A stretch of DNA of 64,000 nucleotides, from contig NZ_FCOA02000013.1 in the NCBI RefSeq assembly GCF_001544875.2, positions 62,001-126,000 on the forward strand. The letters are read 5' to 3'. Source of the stretch: Caballeronia hypogeia. Its GTDB lineage: Bacteria > Pseudomonadota > Gammaproteobacteria > Burkholderiales > Burkholderiaceae. Positions 1 to 7,808 of this stretch are shown here, one piece after another. The position numbers were made by a program, and so were the translations under genes. Positions within the stretch are counted from its first letter, which is position 1; every line of letters starts with the position of its first letter. The notes under the pieces are model-generated. The model saw only the letters and a list, made by a program, of their open reading frames with translations. It was not told the origin of the DNA and did not search any database.

Positions 1-205
1 CTTGCTTGTGCACGGAGGCCGAGGCCGAGCGTCCCGCTTTTCTTCGCGAGCCGCTGAAATTCTCGATGTCCGAAACGGTAATCCCATAACGCGACATCAA
101 ATCTCGAATCTTTTGCAGCGCACTTTCCGACTGAGTCGCGATGAGCGCGTCGGCTTTCGCTTGAAGTGCTTCTATACGTGCCTGAATACTTTCGAGCGTG
201 GACAT
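1..205 (-). CDS. H-NS-like nucleoid protein, C-terminus cut by window edge
   Basis: The minus strand reads from ATG at 205 to the window edge, giving about 68 residues starting MSTLESIQARIEALQAKAD. The N terminus is a charged, helical oligomerisation region, followed by LMSRYGITVSDIENF and then a Ser/Arg/Lys-rich linker. This is the layout of the short beta-proteobacterial H-NS/MvaT-type histone-like proteins (about 100 residues), whose C-terminal AT-hook-like DNA-binding part would lie outside the window. Such proteins silence AT-rich and transferred DNA. The upstream DNA (about 206-350) is AT-richer than its surroundings, as is common for autoregulated H-NS genes. The family is fairly sure; the paralogue is not. 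Confidence 0.8.
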   Translation of the reverse strand, partial: MSTLESIQARIEALQAKADALIATQSESALQKIRDLMSRYGITVSDIENFSGSRRKAGRSASASVHKQ

Positions 206-681
206 GGCTAACCTCTAAAGATTGTTTATTGCACTATGCCACGCATGGCAATAAATCGCTAGAGGAGTATTCGTGGAATTGCGTCGCAATGAAAGCTTAA
301 AGGGAGATTAAAAGGACTACTTTGAAGCGTTATGAGGCAGGGCGCACACTTCGGTATCTCAATGCTTCGAAGCGAAAGAGAAAGACACTGAAAGCGTACT
401 CCACGTTATCTCCACTTCTTCGCCCCGGCTGAGCATCGCGCGATTCATTTTGGCAAGCGGTCAGTGCGCGGGGATTGTTTCGATGAGTCTGCAGTGCCGC
501 GTTCTTCGTCCGATGTTTGTTCACCAGTGATGATGCATCAAATCATCAATCATCATTTTACATGAGTCCTCCACGAGCCTATCTTGCCGGAAAAGCACAC
601 TAAAACGCATCCGGCGAGCGCCGGAAATGCGCCATATCGTCCTTGAGACTAGAGACATCGTGGTTACATCGACAGCGGTTG
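206..681. other. Intergenic stretch, AT-rich at left, repeat-bearing at 528-557
   Basis: No credible gene is seen here. Positions 210-300 are AT-rich and form the probable promoter zone of the leftward H-NS-like gene. Around 528-557 there is a perfect 10-bp palindrome TGATGCATCA (531-540) followed by repeated ATCAT units. The right end, near 680, is where sequence recognisable as a symporter C-terminus begins abruptly, so a deletion or recombination junction probably lies close by. Confidence 0.5.
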
Positions 682-869
682 AAAGTTCTGGGACACGCCG
701 TACCGGTCTTTCCGTACGACTATCCGGCAATCATCTCGATGAGCATTGCGTTCTTCCTCATGTGGCTCGGTTCGGTAACGGATCGCCGGGCGCAGGCCAA
801 TGAAGAACGCGAGAAATTTCACGATCAGTTCGTGCCGGCATCGGCCTCTCGGGCGCGGTGAGTCATTGA
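682..869 (+). pseudogene. 3' remnant of an ActP-type cation/acetate symporter (frameshifted)
   Basis: The frame from 682 reads KVLGHAVPVFPYDYPAI and then a hydrophobic segment with WLGSVTDRRAQANEEREKFH. This matches the last transmembrane segment and tail of sodium/solute symporters of the ActP family. Near 840 the tail continues in another frame as AGIGLSGAVSH and stops at TGA 867-869, so one base has been lost or gained. Only about 60 of the usual 550 or so residues remain; everything upstream is missing. This is a clear decayed remnant, and it lies just before another broken gene (cytochrome b561). Confidence 0.7.
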
Positions 870-888
870 TCCCCGAATGGGAGACGTC

Positions 889-1497
889 ATGTCGAAAGTC
901 CAGCATCAGATCATGCCGGGCGGTCCGGTTCATAAACACCGCAAGCCCTTGCACTTCAAGGCGCGAGACAACGGACTCGGCTTTTCGCCGATCACGATTG
1001 CGCTTCACTGGATCATCGCGTTGCTCGTGCTGCCGATCCTTGCGATGAAATTCCTCGCGCTCGCCGAGCCCGCATGGAATCCAGAGCGCGCGCTCACTCT
1101 ATGAGCGGCGATATTGTTTCCGCTTTCGATCTATCGATTCTGGGCGCGCGTCACTTCCTGGCATCCACTGCCGGTGGGCACGCCGAATCCGGTGGAGCTG
1201 ATCGTCAGCCGCTCGGTGGCGGTGGCACTCGCATTGGCGATGGTCCTGCTGCCCATCGCCGCGTGGCTCGCGAAATCGAGTGCGGGAGTTGCAATCGGAT
1301 TGCCGGGTGGAGTCGTCCTGCCCGCGATCATGCCAGCGCATTCCGGCGCCGCGCATATCTTCGACGTGCTGTATGACATTGGCGCCGGCGCATTTCTCGG
1401 CGGACTGGCGTTGCATGTCTTCGGGGCCTGCAAGAATCATTTCGTGTTGAAGAACGATTCCCTGAAACGAATGCTCGGCAAGCATGTGGAGCTCTGA
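889..1497 (+). pseudogene. Cytochrome b561-family protein, interrupted by an in-frame stop
   Basis: One frame carries the whole gene, but TGA at 1102-1104 interrupts it. Before the stop: FSPITIALHWIIALLVLPIL, a first transmembrane helix with a haem-ligand-type His. After the stop: SIYRFWARVTSWHPLPVGTP, further helices, and a C-terminal segment with GGLALHVFGACKNHF. These are hallmarks of bacterial b561-type quinol-to-acceptor cytochromes of about 200 residues. The sequence round the stop fits the family poorly, so a small deletion may accompany it. ATG 889 is preceded by GGGAG; ATG 877 is an alternative start. The gene ends 3 bp before the next broken gene, so the two were probably an operon. 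Confidence 0.7.
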
Positions 1498-1500
1498 ATC

Positions 1501-2481
1501 ATGAATGCACTCCAATCGAATCAGAAAGCAAACAGCGTAGCGGCGCTTTGCGGAGTGAGATATCCCATCTTTCTTGCTGGCATGGCCGCCATTTCCGGAC
1601 CGAAGCTGGTCGCCGCCGTCGCCAATGCAGGCGGCATGGGAATGTTGGGCGGTCTGAGGCTGCCCCCGCTTGCGCTGCGCCGCTGGATCGCTGAAACGAG
1701 AGCTTTGACCGAAAATCCATTCGGTGTGAACCTCGTACCGTCCTTTGGCGGTCCGGATGTGTTCGAAGCACAATTCCAGGCCGTCTTGCAGGAAAGGCCG
1801 CAAATGCTTTCGCTCTTTTATGCGGAAGCTTATCCCGACATGATCGGGCGCGCCAAAGATGCAGGCATGACGGTGATGGTGCAGGTCGGGTCGGTCGAAC
1901 TGGCGAAGCAGGCGATAGCCAACGGCGCGGATATCATCACCGCGCAAGGCAGCGAAAGCGGCGGCCATTTGAATCGCGGCACCATTGGGTTGTTTTCGTT
2001 GTTGCCTGCGCTTCTGGAGATCGCAGGCGACCGGCCGGTTCTGGCCGCCGGCGGAATCACGAACAGGCATGACGTCGCAACCGTCATGGGTATGGGCGCT
2101 TCTGGCGTGCTGTGGGCACGGCGTTCGTGGCATGCGAGGAATCCAACGCGCATCCGCTGTACAAGCAGAAGATAGTCGAGGCAACGGTCGACGATACCGA
2201 GTACCGAACAGGTTATTCGTTCGGCTGGAAATACGGCACACCGCATCGGGTCATGCCAAACCGGGATCGCTGGAATCTGCTGCGTTTCATGGGCGGCGGC
2301 GCGCGCCATCGACAAACCGAAAATGGTGCAGAAGCTATCGCTCTATGCGGGGCAAGGAGTGGGCAAGATCGATCGTGTGATGCCTGCCGCGGAGCGCGTC
2401 GCTGAACTGGCCAGCGGCCTGGAGCAGGAGAGCGAGATTGCGGGCGCGGCACGCGAGAAATTGCAGCTTCGATATGCGTGA
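1501..2481 (+). pseudogene. Nitronate monooxygenase / 2-nitropropane dioxygenase-like, two frameshifts
   Basis: The first frame (1501 to about 2115) gives YPIFLAGMAAISGPKLVAAV, NAGGMGMLGG and AQGSESGGH, the FMN-barrel motifs of the nitronate monooxygenase family. Near 2110 it shifts to a second frame reading MGTAFVACEESNAHPLYKQK and WNLLRFMGGGAR. Near 2300 it returns to the first frame with DKPKMVQKLSLYAGQGVGKI and ends at TGA 2479-2481. All parts of a roughly 325-residue protein are present, so the damage is two compensating indels rather than truncation. Either the gene is a recent pseudogene or the assembly has two errors here. Confidence 0.8.
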
Positions 2482-2533
2482 GTTCGCATGACACGCGTCG
2501 TACGCGAAGCTGCATGTTTAATGCAGCTTGTGA

Positions 2534-2839
2534 TCAAACGCTTTCAGTCAATGCAGCCTCGGTATCGACACCTTGGCTGAACTGCTCGTGCGCGAGCTCC
2601 AGCATTGCGGATAATGCGGGCGTCACGACGGCATGCTGATTGCGGATAAACACCGTCGTCACATTGGCGAATGCGGGCGGAAGAGTGTGGCATCGAACCG
2701 AGCGGCGGCTGGCGTGACGCTCGACCACGGCTTTAGGCAGAAGCGTGATGCCCATGCCCGCCGCGACACAGGACACGATGCCGTCGAGCGTGCCCAACTC
2801 CATGATCTGCCCCGGAATCAATCCGGACTGGTAGCAAAC
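2534..2839 (-). pseudogene. C-terminal stub of a LysR-family regulator
   Basis: The minus strand encodes about 95 residues, including IMELGTLDGIVSCVAAGMGI and TLLPKAVVE. This is the C-terminal half of a LysR substrate-binding domain (the segment that scores co-inducer and ends the second Rossmann-like lobe). The winged-helix DNA-binding domain and the first lobe are absent. Upstream, the frame hits a stop within a few codons of the hiuH end, and there is no ATG; only a TTG at 2819-2821 could start it. It is best read as a truncated regulator left by a rearrangement next to the hydroxyisourate operon. Confidence 0.65.
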
Positions 2840-3178
2840 TCAACTGCCGCGATAGGTTCCGAAGCTCCACGGCGAGCACAATAACGGCACGTGATAGTGC
2901 TGGGCAGCATCGGCGAGCGTGAAGCGCACGGGGACGACATCGGCGAACACATCGGGCGTCTTGAAGTAATCCGCCACCCAGAAACGCAATTCGAAGTCGC
3001 CTGCACGTGCCTGCGCGGCGGGCAGGATTGGTGCATCGGTGCGTCCGTCGCGGTTGGTACGCGTGCGCGCGATGAGCGTCGGCGGCTGCGTGCCGACGTC
3101 GAACAACTCGATCTGCATGCCCCCCGCGGGCTTGCCGAGCGCGACGTCGAGTACATGAGTGGTAATGCCTGCGGCCAT
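2840..3178 (-). CDS. hiuH: 5-hydroxyisourate hydrolase (cytosolic)
   Basis: This 112-residue protein hydrolyses 5-hydroxyisourate to OHCU in uric acid breakdown. It shows the family N-terminal strand ITTHVLDVALGKPAGG (with the active-site His), an Arg-containing TRTNRDGRTD segment and the diagnostic C-terminal tetrapeptide YRGS. ATG 3178 is chosen because AAGGAG lies just upstream and the N terminus matches family length; an upstream in-frame start at 3235 would add an unlikely leader. It is the last gene of a minus-strand operon with a Tat-exported paralogue (stop 27 bp upstream) and an MFS carrier. Confidence 0.9.
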   Translation of the reverse strand: MAAGITTHVLDVALGKPAGGMQIELFDVGTQPPTLIARTRTNRDGRTDAPILPAAQARAGDFELRFWVADYFKTPDVFADVVPVRFTLADAAQHYHVPLLCSPWSFGTYRGS

Positions 3179-3204
3179 GATGTTGCTCCTTGCGTGTTGT
3201 TCGC

Positions 3205-3729
3205 TCAGCTGCCGCGATAGTAGTTGTAGCTCCACGGGCCGAACAGCACCGGCAGATGAATCCTCTGGCTCGCGTCGGTGATGCGAAAGCGCAGCGGGAT
3301 CTTCGAGAGAAACATCGGTTGCGGCAGATTTACCTTACGCGTAGCGAAATAATCATCCGCATGCAGCAGCAGTTCGTACGTGCCGACACGATACGTCTCG
3401 CCAATCAGGAGCGGCGGCTCGCTTCGGCCGCTCGCCGCCAGCGTGATCGTCTGCAAGAGCTTCGGGCTGCCGTTTTCGATTGCGAACAGGTCCACACGCA
3501 TGCCCGCTGCCGGGGTGCCGTGCCAGGTATCCAGACCGTGCATGGTGAGGCGCGGGCTCAGGCCGTCCTGTTGCACGGGGCCGGAAGTCTGGTTGGGGGA
3601 GGGCGACGATTGCGTGTCCGCAGCGAGCGCCGCCCGGGCCATCAGCATGCTGCCGCCCAGCGCCACGGATTGCAGGGCAAAACGGCGGCGGCTGACATCG
3701 AAAGCCGGGGATGTGTCCTTGTCGCTCAT
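3205..3729 (-). CDS. Tat-exported hydroxyisourate hydrolase / transthyretin-like protein
   Basis: This 174-residue protein has an N-terminal twin-arginine signal (SRRRFALQSVALGGSMLMA, about residues 13-31, ending near ALAADT), followed by a transthyretin-like domain. Seen in the domain are LTMHGLDTWHGTPAAGMRVD, corresponding to the HiuH N-terminal strand, and the C-terminal YYRGS, corresponding to the HiuH signature tetrapeptide. It should therefore act on hydroxyisourate or a related ring compound in the periplasm. Its start is 1 bp past the stop of the MFS gene, so it is translationally linked to it. The internal spacing differs from cytosolic HiuH, so substrate identity is an inference. 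Confidence 0.75.
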   Translation of the reverse strand: MSDKDTSPAFDVSRRRFALQSVALGGSMLMARAALAADTQSSPSPNQTSGPVQQDGLSPRLTMHGLDTWHGTPAAGMRVDLFAIENGSPKLLQTITLAASGRSEPPLLIGETYRVGTYELLLHADDYFATRKVNLPQPMFLSKIPLRFRITDASQRIHLPVLFGPWSYNYYRGS

Positions 3730-3730
3730 G

Positions 3731-5071
3731 TCACGCCTCTTGTTTGTTGCCGAGTTTCCGAATGCCGATGATCACGAGCACCGCGGCCAGCACTTCGATG
3801 ATGGCGACGAGATACAGCCCCGTCGTGACTTTGCCCGTTGCGTTCTTGATGAGACCCATCACATAGGGCGCGCCGAAGCCCGCGAGGTTCGAGACCGAGT
3901 TGATGAGCGCGACGCCGATAGCCGCCGCGCTGCCCGCGAGATAGCGGTTCGGCAACTGCCAGAACACGGGAATCGCGCTCATGGTGCCGACGAGCGATGC
4001 CGTCATGGCCAACAGCGCGATGACGGGCGATACCTTGTCGAAGCCCATCAGCACGGCAAGCAGCGCCATCGATACGCCACCCACGATCGCCGCGCCGCTG
4101 AAGTGCCAGCGCACTTCGTTGCTGCGGTCGGAGTGAGCGCCGTTGACGATCATGCCCAGCGCTCCGCACAGATAGGCGACCGCCGCGATCCAGCCGACCG
4201 CCATCGGCGTGCCGATGCCCACGTCCTTGATGACGGTGGGAATCCAGAACGTCAGCGTCGAGTTGGCGCACAGCAGACAGAAGAATATCGCGATCAGCAG
4301 CCACACCTTGCGGTTCGAGAACAGCGAGCGCCAGTCGTGACCACGCTCGCCCATCGCTGCGTTGTCGCGTTGCAGGACGTCGAGCACGATGCGCTTTTCA
4401 GCGTCGCTGAGCCAGCGCGCCTGCTCGGGCTTGTCGGTCATGTAGAAGAACGCGAAGATGCCGGCAAGCACCGAAGGAATGCCTTCGATGAAAAAAAGCC
4501 ACTGCCAGCCGTACATGCCGTGCACGCCGCTCATCGACGTCATGATCCAGCCCGCGAGCGGGCCGCCCAGCACACCGGCGATCGCCGATGCCGACATGAA
4601 CGTGCCGAAAGCCCTCGCACGGCGCTGCGACGGATACCAGTACGTGAGGTAGAGGATCACGCCCGGATAGAAGCCGGCTTCGAATGCGCCGAGCAGGAAG
4701 CGCAGGACATAGAACTGCGTGGGCGTGGTGACATGCGTTTGCAGCATGCAGATGACGCCCCAGCAGATCGTGATGCGCATGATCGTCTTTTTCGCGCCGA
4801 TCTTCTGCAGCAGCATGTTCGACGGCACTTCGAAGAGAAAGTACCCAATGAAGAAAATGCCCGCGCCGAGACCGTACACCGCTTCGCTGAAGTGCAGCGA
4901 GTCCAGCATCTGCAGCTTGGCGAAGCCGATGTTCACGCGATCCAGCCAGGCCAGTACCCACAACACGCCGAGAAACGGCAGCAGACGCCATGAGACCTTG
5001 CGATAGACGCTCGCTTCGGCGCTTTCGGCCTCGCTCGCGAACACCGGCATCTCCTGTTTGATGAGCGACAT
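3731..5071 (-). CDS. MFS transporter, anion:cation symporter (ACS) type
   Basis: This 446-residue protein has about 12 hydrophobic segments. The signature LDRVNIGFA (residues 43-51) and GYFLFEVPSNMLLQKIGAKK (about 76-95) are typical of the ACS branch of the major facilitator superfamily, which carries organic anions such as aromatic acids, tartrate and ureides. ATG 5071 is preceded by AAGGAG at good distance; the longer reading from 5197 starts in the promoter region. It is the first gene of the operon with two hydroxyisourate hydrolases, so the likely cargo is urate or a ureide intermediate. That substrate is inferred from context only. Confidence 0.8.
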   Translation of the reverse strand: MSLIKQEMPVFASEAESAEASVYRKVSWRLLPFLGVLWVLAWLDRVNIGFAKLQMLDSLHFSEAVYGLGAGIFFIGYFLFEVPSNMLLQKIGAKKTIMRITICWGVICMLQTHVTTPTQFYVLRFLLGAFEAGFYPGVILYLTYWYPSQRRARAFGTFMSASAIAGVLGGPLAGWIMTSMSGVHGMYGWQWLFFIEGIPSVLAGIFAFFYMTDKPEQARWLSDAEKRIVLDVLQRDNAAMGERGHDWRSLFSNRKVWLLIAIFFCLLCANSTLTFWIPTVIKDVGIGTPMAVGWIAAVAYLCGALGMIVNGAHSDRSNEVRWHFSGAAIVGGVSMALLAVLMGFDKVSPVIALLAMTASLVGTMSAIPVFWQLPNRYLAGSAAAIGVALINSVSNLAGFGAPYVMGLIKNATGKVTTGLYLVAIIEVLAAVLVIIGIRKLGNKQEA

Positions 5072-5180
5072 GGTTTCTCCTTTCCAGTCGGTTTGCGTCG
5101 CCCGGACACAGCCGCGCGACCAGTTGGAAGCAAGTATAGAAACGGCCTGAAATTCGGAAACGGGGGAGGGGCCAATAAGG

Positions 5181-5202
5181 CCCATAGCAACATGCATATG
5201 GG
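5181..5202. promoter_or_regulatory. Palindromic operator candidate between MFS operon and lysR
   Basis: CCCATA (5181-5186) and TATGGG (5197-5202) form a perfect 6-bp inverted repeat with a 10-nt spacer. A second pair, GCAAC (5187-5191) and GTTGC (5202-5206), is nested with it. The site lies in the 289-bp divergent region between the MFS/HIUase operon and the LysR gene, where a LysR-type regulator would be expected to bind. Binding is inferred from symmetry and position only. Confidence 0.45.
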
Positions 5203-5360
5203 TTGCGAAGCCTTGTGTGGCCTGGCTTCGCGCGGATTTTCGACGTGCTTCTCCTTACTTATGGATTACCCTAGCGCCGCCGCCGAGTGGCGGATAAGGT
5301 CACGCTCGCTGGCAGAATGGCGACGCAGCCCACGCGAACCATCCCGGCACGGAACTGACC

Positions 5361-6308
5361 ATGAATCGCACCGACGATCCATTCGATACCTATCTGCTGC
5401 GCGTGCTATGCACGTTGATCGCCGAGCGCAGCGTGTCGCGCACGGCCATTCGTATGAACCAGTCGCAGCCGGCCATCAGTTCGGCGCTCAAGCGGCTGCG
5501 GGCGATCTTCAACGACCCCTTGCTCACGCGCGAAAAGAACGTGATGGTGCCCACCGAGCGCGCCATTCAACTGGCGCAGAGCGCGCAGGCAGCGCTATCC
5601 GCGCTGGATAACCTGCTCGTATCGGATGACCATTTCGACCCCGCGACCACCGAGCAAAGCTTTACCGTGGGCATGCCCGACTATCTGGCGCCGCCCTTTT
5701 TTGCGCATGTCGTGCGCGAATTCAGGCGCGCTGCGCCCCATGCGCGCCTGATTGCCGTGCCGCTGTCGGCTTCGTTCAACTATGAGCAGGCGCTTTCCGA
5801 AGGTTCGCCCGATATCGTCATCGGCAACTGGCCCAATCCTCCGGAGCATCTGCACCTGTCCGTGCTGCTGGAAGACGACGTGGTTTGTGTCGTCGCGAAC
5901 GACAGCGCGCACGCGCTATCAGGCAAGTTCGATGCCGAGGACTATCTGAGCGCTTCGCATATCGTGCCGACGCCGTACTCGCGGGACCAGCGCGGAGTGG
6001 TCGATACGGGGCTCAGCACCATGCGCGTACATCGCGATAATCGCGTGAGCTGTCCGTATTTCAATCTCGCGCCAAGCCTGATCCCGGGCACCGACCTGAT
6101 TCTCACGACAGGACGGCACTTCGCGAACTATCACGCACAAAATCTGCCACTCGCGGTTCTCGAACCGCCGATCGACTTTCCGTTCATGCGCTTTTATCAG
6201 TTGTGGCATCCGTCGCGGCATCGCTCGGCTTCGCATGTATGGCTGCGCGGCATGCTGACGGCAGCGTCCCAGGAGCTTCGCATGCTGCGCGACATGCATC
6301 GCCCGTAG
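5361..6308 (+). CDS. LysR-family transcriptional regulator
   Basis: This 315-residue protein has an N-terminal winged helix-turn-helix (about residues 8-68; RTAIRMNQSQPAISSALKRL is the recognition region) and a C-terminal substrate-binding domain with DIVIGNWPNPPEHLHLSVLL. Length and layout fit the NodD/NahR/LinR-like LysR branch. It is divergent from the MFS/hydroxyisourate operon and followed on the same strand, 116 bp later, by uraD. It is thus a good candidate regulator of this purine ring-opening locus. The effector is unknown. Confidence 0.85.
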   Translation: MNRTDDPFDTYLLRVLCTLIAERSVSRTAIRMNQSQPAISSALKRLRAIFNDPLLTREKNVMVPTERAIQLAQSAQAALSALDNLLVSDDHFDPATTEQSFTVGMPDYLAPPFFAHVVREFRRAAPHARLIAVPLSASFNYEQALSEGSPDIVIGNWPNPPEHLHLSVLLEDDVVCVVANDSAHALSGKFDAEDYLSASHIVPTPYSRDQRGVVDTGLSTMRVHRDNRVSCPYFNLAPSLIPGTDLILTTGRHFANYHAQNLPLAVLEPPIDFPFMRFYQLWHPSRHRSASHVWLRGMLTAASQELRMLRDMHRP

Positions 6309-6424
6309 GGCTATCGGCTTCTGTTATATGGCTCATAGGATCGGCTGTCTCGCCGGGCCCGCGCGCGCTTCCTATACTCGGCACGAATATCGTGCTTTAC
6401 GAGTCTTCAGGGAGAGAGCAGCTC

Positions 6425-6949
6425 ATGTCACAGTCGATCAATCTGGAACCAGTCAACGCGCTGGATCACTCGGCCTTCCTCGGCGCCTTCGCGAGCGTGT
6501 TCGAGCACTTTCCGCAGGCGGCCGAAGGCGCGTGGAGCGCGCGGCCCTTCGCATCAGAAGGCGCGCTGCACGAAGCGATGATGGATGTGATTCGCCGCCT
6601 CGATGATCAGGGTCAGCGCGCGTTTCTGAATCTGCACCCGCTTTTGTCCGGCGCAAACATCCGTGCGGGAACCATGACGGCCGATTCGAACGACGAGCAG
6701 AAGAGTGCCGGCCTCGACGCCATGTCGCGCGAGCAGGAAGCCGCGCTCGATCAGCTCAACGCGGCTTATCTGAAGCGTCACGGCTTTCCCTTCATCATCT
6801 GCGTGCGGCACTACACGCGTGAAGGCATTTTCAGTGCGCTGGAGCGGCGCATCGGGCGCAGCTCGCAGCAGGAGCTCGACGAGGCCCTCGCCCAGATCGG
6901 GGCAATCACGCGCGCCCGGCTGAGTGCGCGTCTCACTGGGCTGAATTGA
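6425..6949 (+). CDS. uraD: 2-oxo-4-hydroxy-4-carboxy-5-ureidoimidazoline (OHCU) decarboxylase
   Basis: This 174-residue protein catalyses the last step from urate to S-allantoin, decarboxylating the product of HiuH. The catalytic His is H71 in LNLHPLL; the family TAESxxEQ..GL segment appears as TADSNDEQKSAGL (86-98), and FPFIICVR (121-128) supplies the conserved Arg. ATG 6425 follows GGAGAG. Two hydroxyisourate hydrolase genes lie about 3 kb away on the other side of lysR, so the hydrolysis and decarboxylation steps are encoded together. No urate oxidase or allantoinase is seen in the window. Confidence 0.85.
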   Translation: MSQSINLEPVNALDHSAFLGAFASVFEHFPQAAEGAWSARPFASEGALHEAMMDVIRRLDDQGQRAFLNLHPLLSGANIRAGTMTADSNDEQKSAGLDAMSREQEAALDQLNAAYLKRHGFPFIICVRHYTREGIFSALERRIGRSSQQELDEALAQIGAITRARLSARLTGLN

Positions 6950-6977
6950 CAAGGCGCTTCGCCGGGACGTTCAAATA

Positions 6978-7517
6978 TCATTGCGCCGCGCAGACGCGTG
7001 GCACGCGATGGAAATTCCGATCGAAATAAATCAGGCCGTCGCCATCGTCGCGCACGCGGATCACGCTCGTTTCGACGAACATCACCGAATGCGATCCCAC
7101 TTCCTTCGCCTCGACGATGGTCCCTTGCAGGCTCGCGAGCGCATCGCGCAGGACGGGCACGCCGTTATGCCCTTCGTCCCAGACGGGCAGCGAGAAGCGC
7201 TCTTCCATCGATAACGGCGTGTGGCCTGCGAAATGCCGTGCAATCTGCTCGAGATGCCCCGGCAACACGTTTACGCATACCTCGCGATTGGCGACGAACG
7301 CAGCATGCATCGTGCTCGAACGGTTGATGCAGACGAGCAGCGTGGGCGGCGCATCGGTGACGGAGCACACCGCGCTCGCGGTGATCCCGCATCGGCCGGA
7401 CGCACCCGCGGTGGTGATGACGTTCACGGCTGCGCCGAGATGCGCCATGGCCTGACGGAACTGCTTGCGCACGGGTTCGAGGTCATTCCGGACGGCCTGG
7501 AGGGGCGTGGCGGACAT
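6978..7517 (-). CDS. Flavin reductase-like domain protein (HpaC type)
   Basis: This 179-residue protein has the split-barrel flavin reductase fold: FRQAMAHLGAAVNVITTAG, CGITASAVCSVTDAPPTLLV, and a C-terminal GLIYFDRNFHRVP. Such enzymes use NAD(P)H to reduce free FMN or FAD for a partner monooxygenase. The start at 7517 is preceded by AGGAG with 8-nt spacing. It converges on uraD (29 bp between stops). No partner two-component monooxygenase is seen beside it. A role in flavin-dependent purine or aromatic hydroxylation is possible but not shown. Confidence 0.8.
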   Translation of the reverse strand: MSATPLQAVRNDLEPVRKQFRQAMAHLGAAVNVITTAGASGRCGITASAVCSVTDAPPTLLVCINRSSTMHAAFVANREVCVNVLPGHLEQIARHFAGHTPLSMEERFSLPVWDEGHNGVPVLRDALASLQGTIVEAKEVGSHSVMFVETSVIRVRDDGDGLIYFDRNFHRVPRVCAAQ

Positions 7518-7808
7518 AAGGGCGTCTCCTGTTCGTTCATGTTCATGCTGTGTATATCAAGTTATGGTTCAAGCGTACGCGTCGAAGCGCACAAAAAGAA
7601 TCCGCATGATCCGCCGACTTGGCCGGTCTCGTTACCGAGCGCACTAAAGGTTTTACCGATATGGGATAGGCGCCGTGAGGAAAGCACTTTCGCCGCGAAT
7701 TCCGGCTGGCTATCATGGACGCTCCACAAGAACCAGACCACGCGGCGAGACAGCAGAATCTCCGGCACGCGCGGTCCCGTGCATGCATCGAATGAGCCCT
7801 TTTCAGCA

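Noticed and set aside
3380..4993. Long plus-strand open frame of 537 codons
   Set aside because: It is antisense to the MFS and Tat-HiuH genes, His/Arg/Asp-rich without any family motif, and has no ribosome site. High GC makes such mirror frames common.
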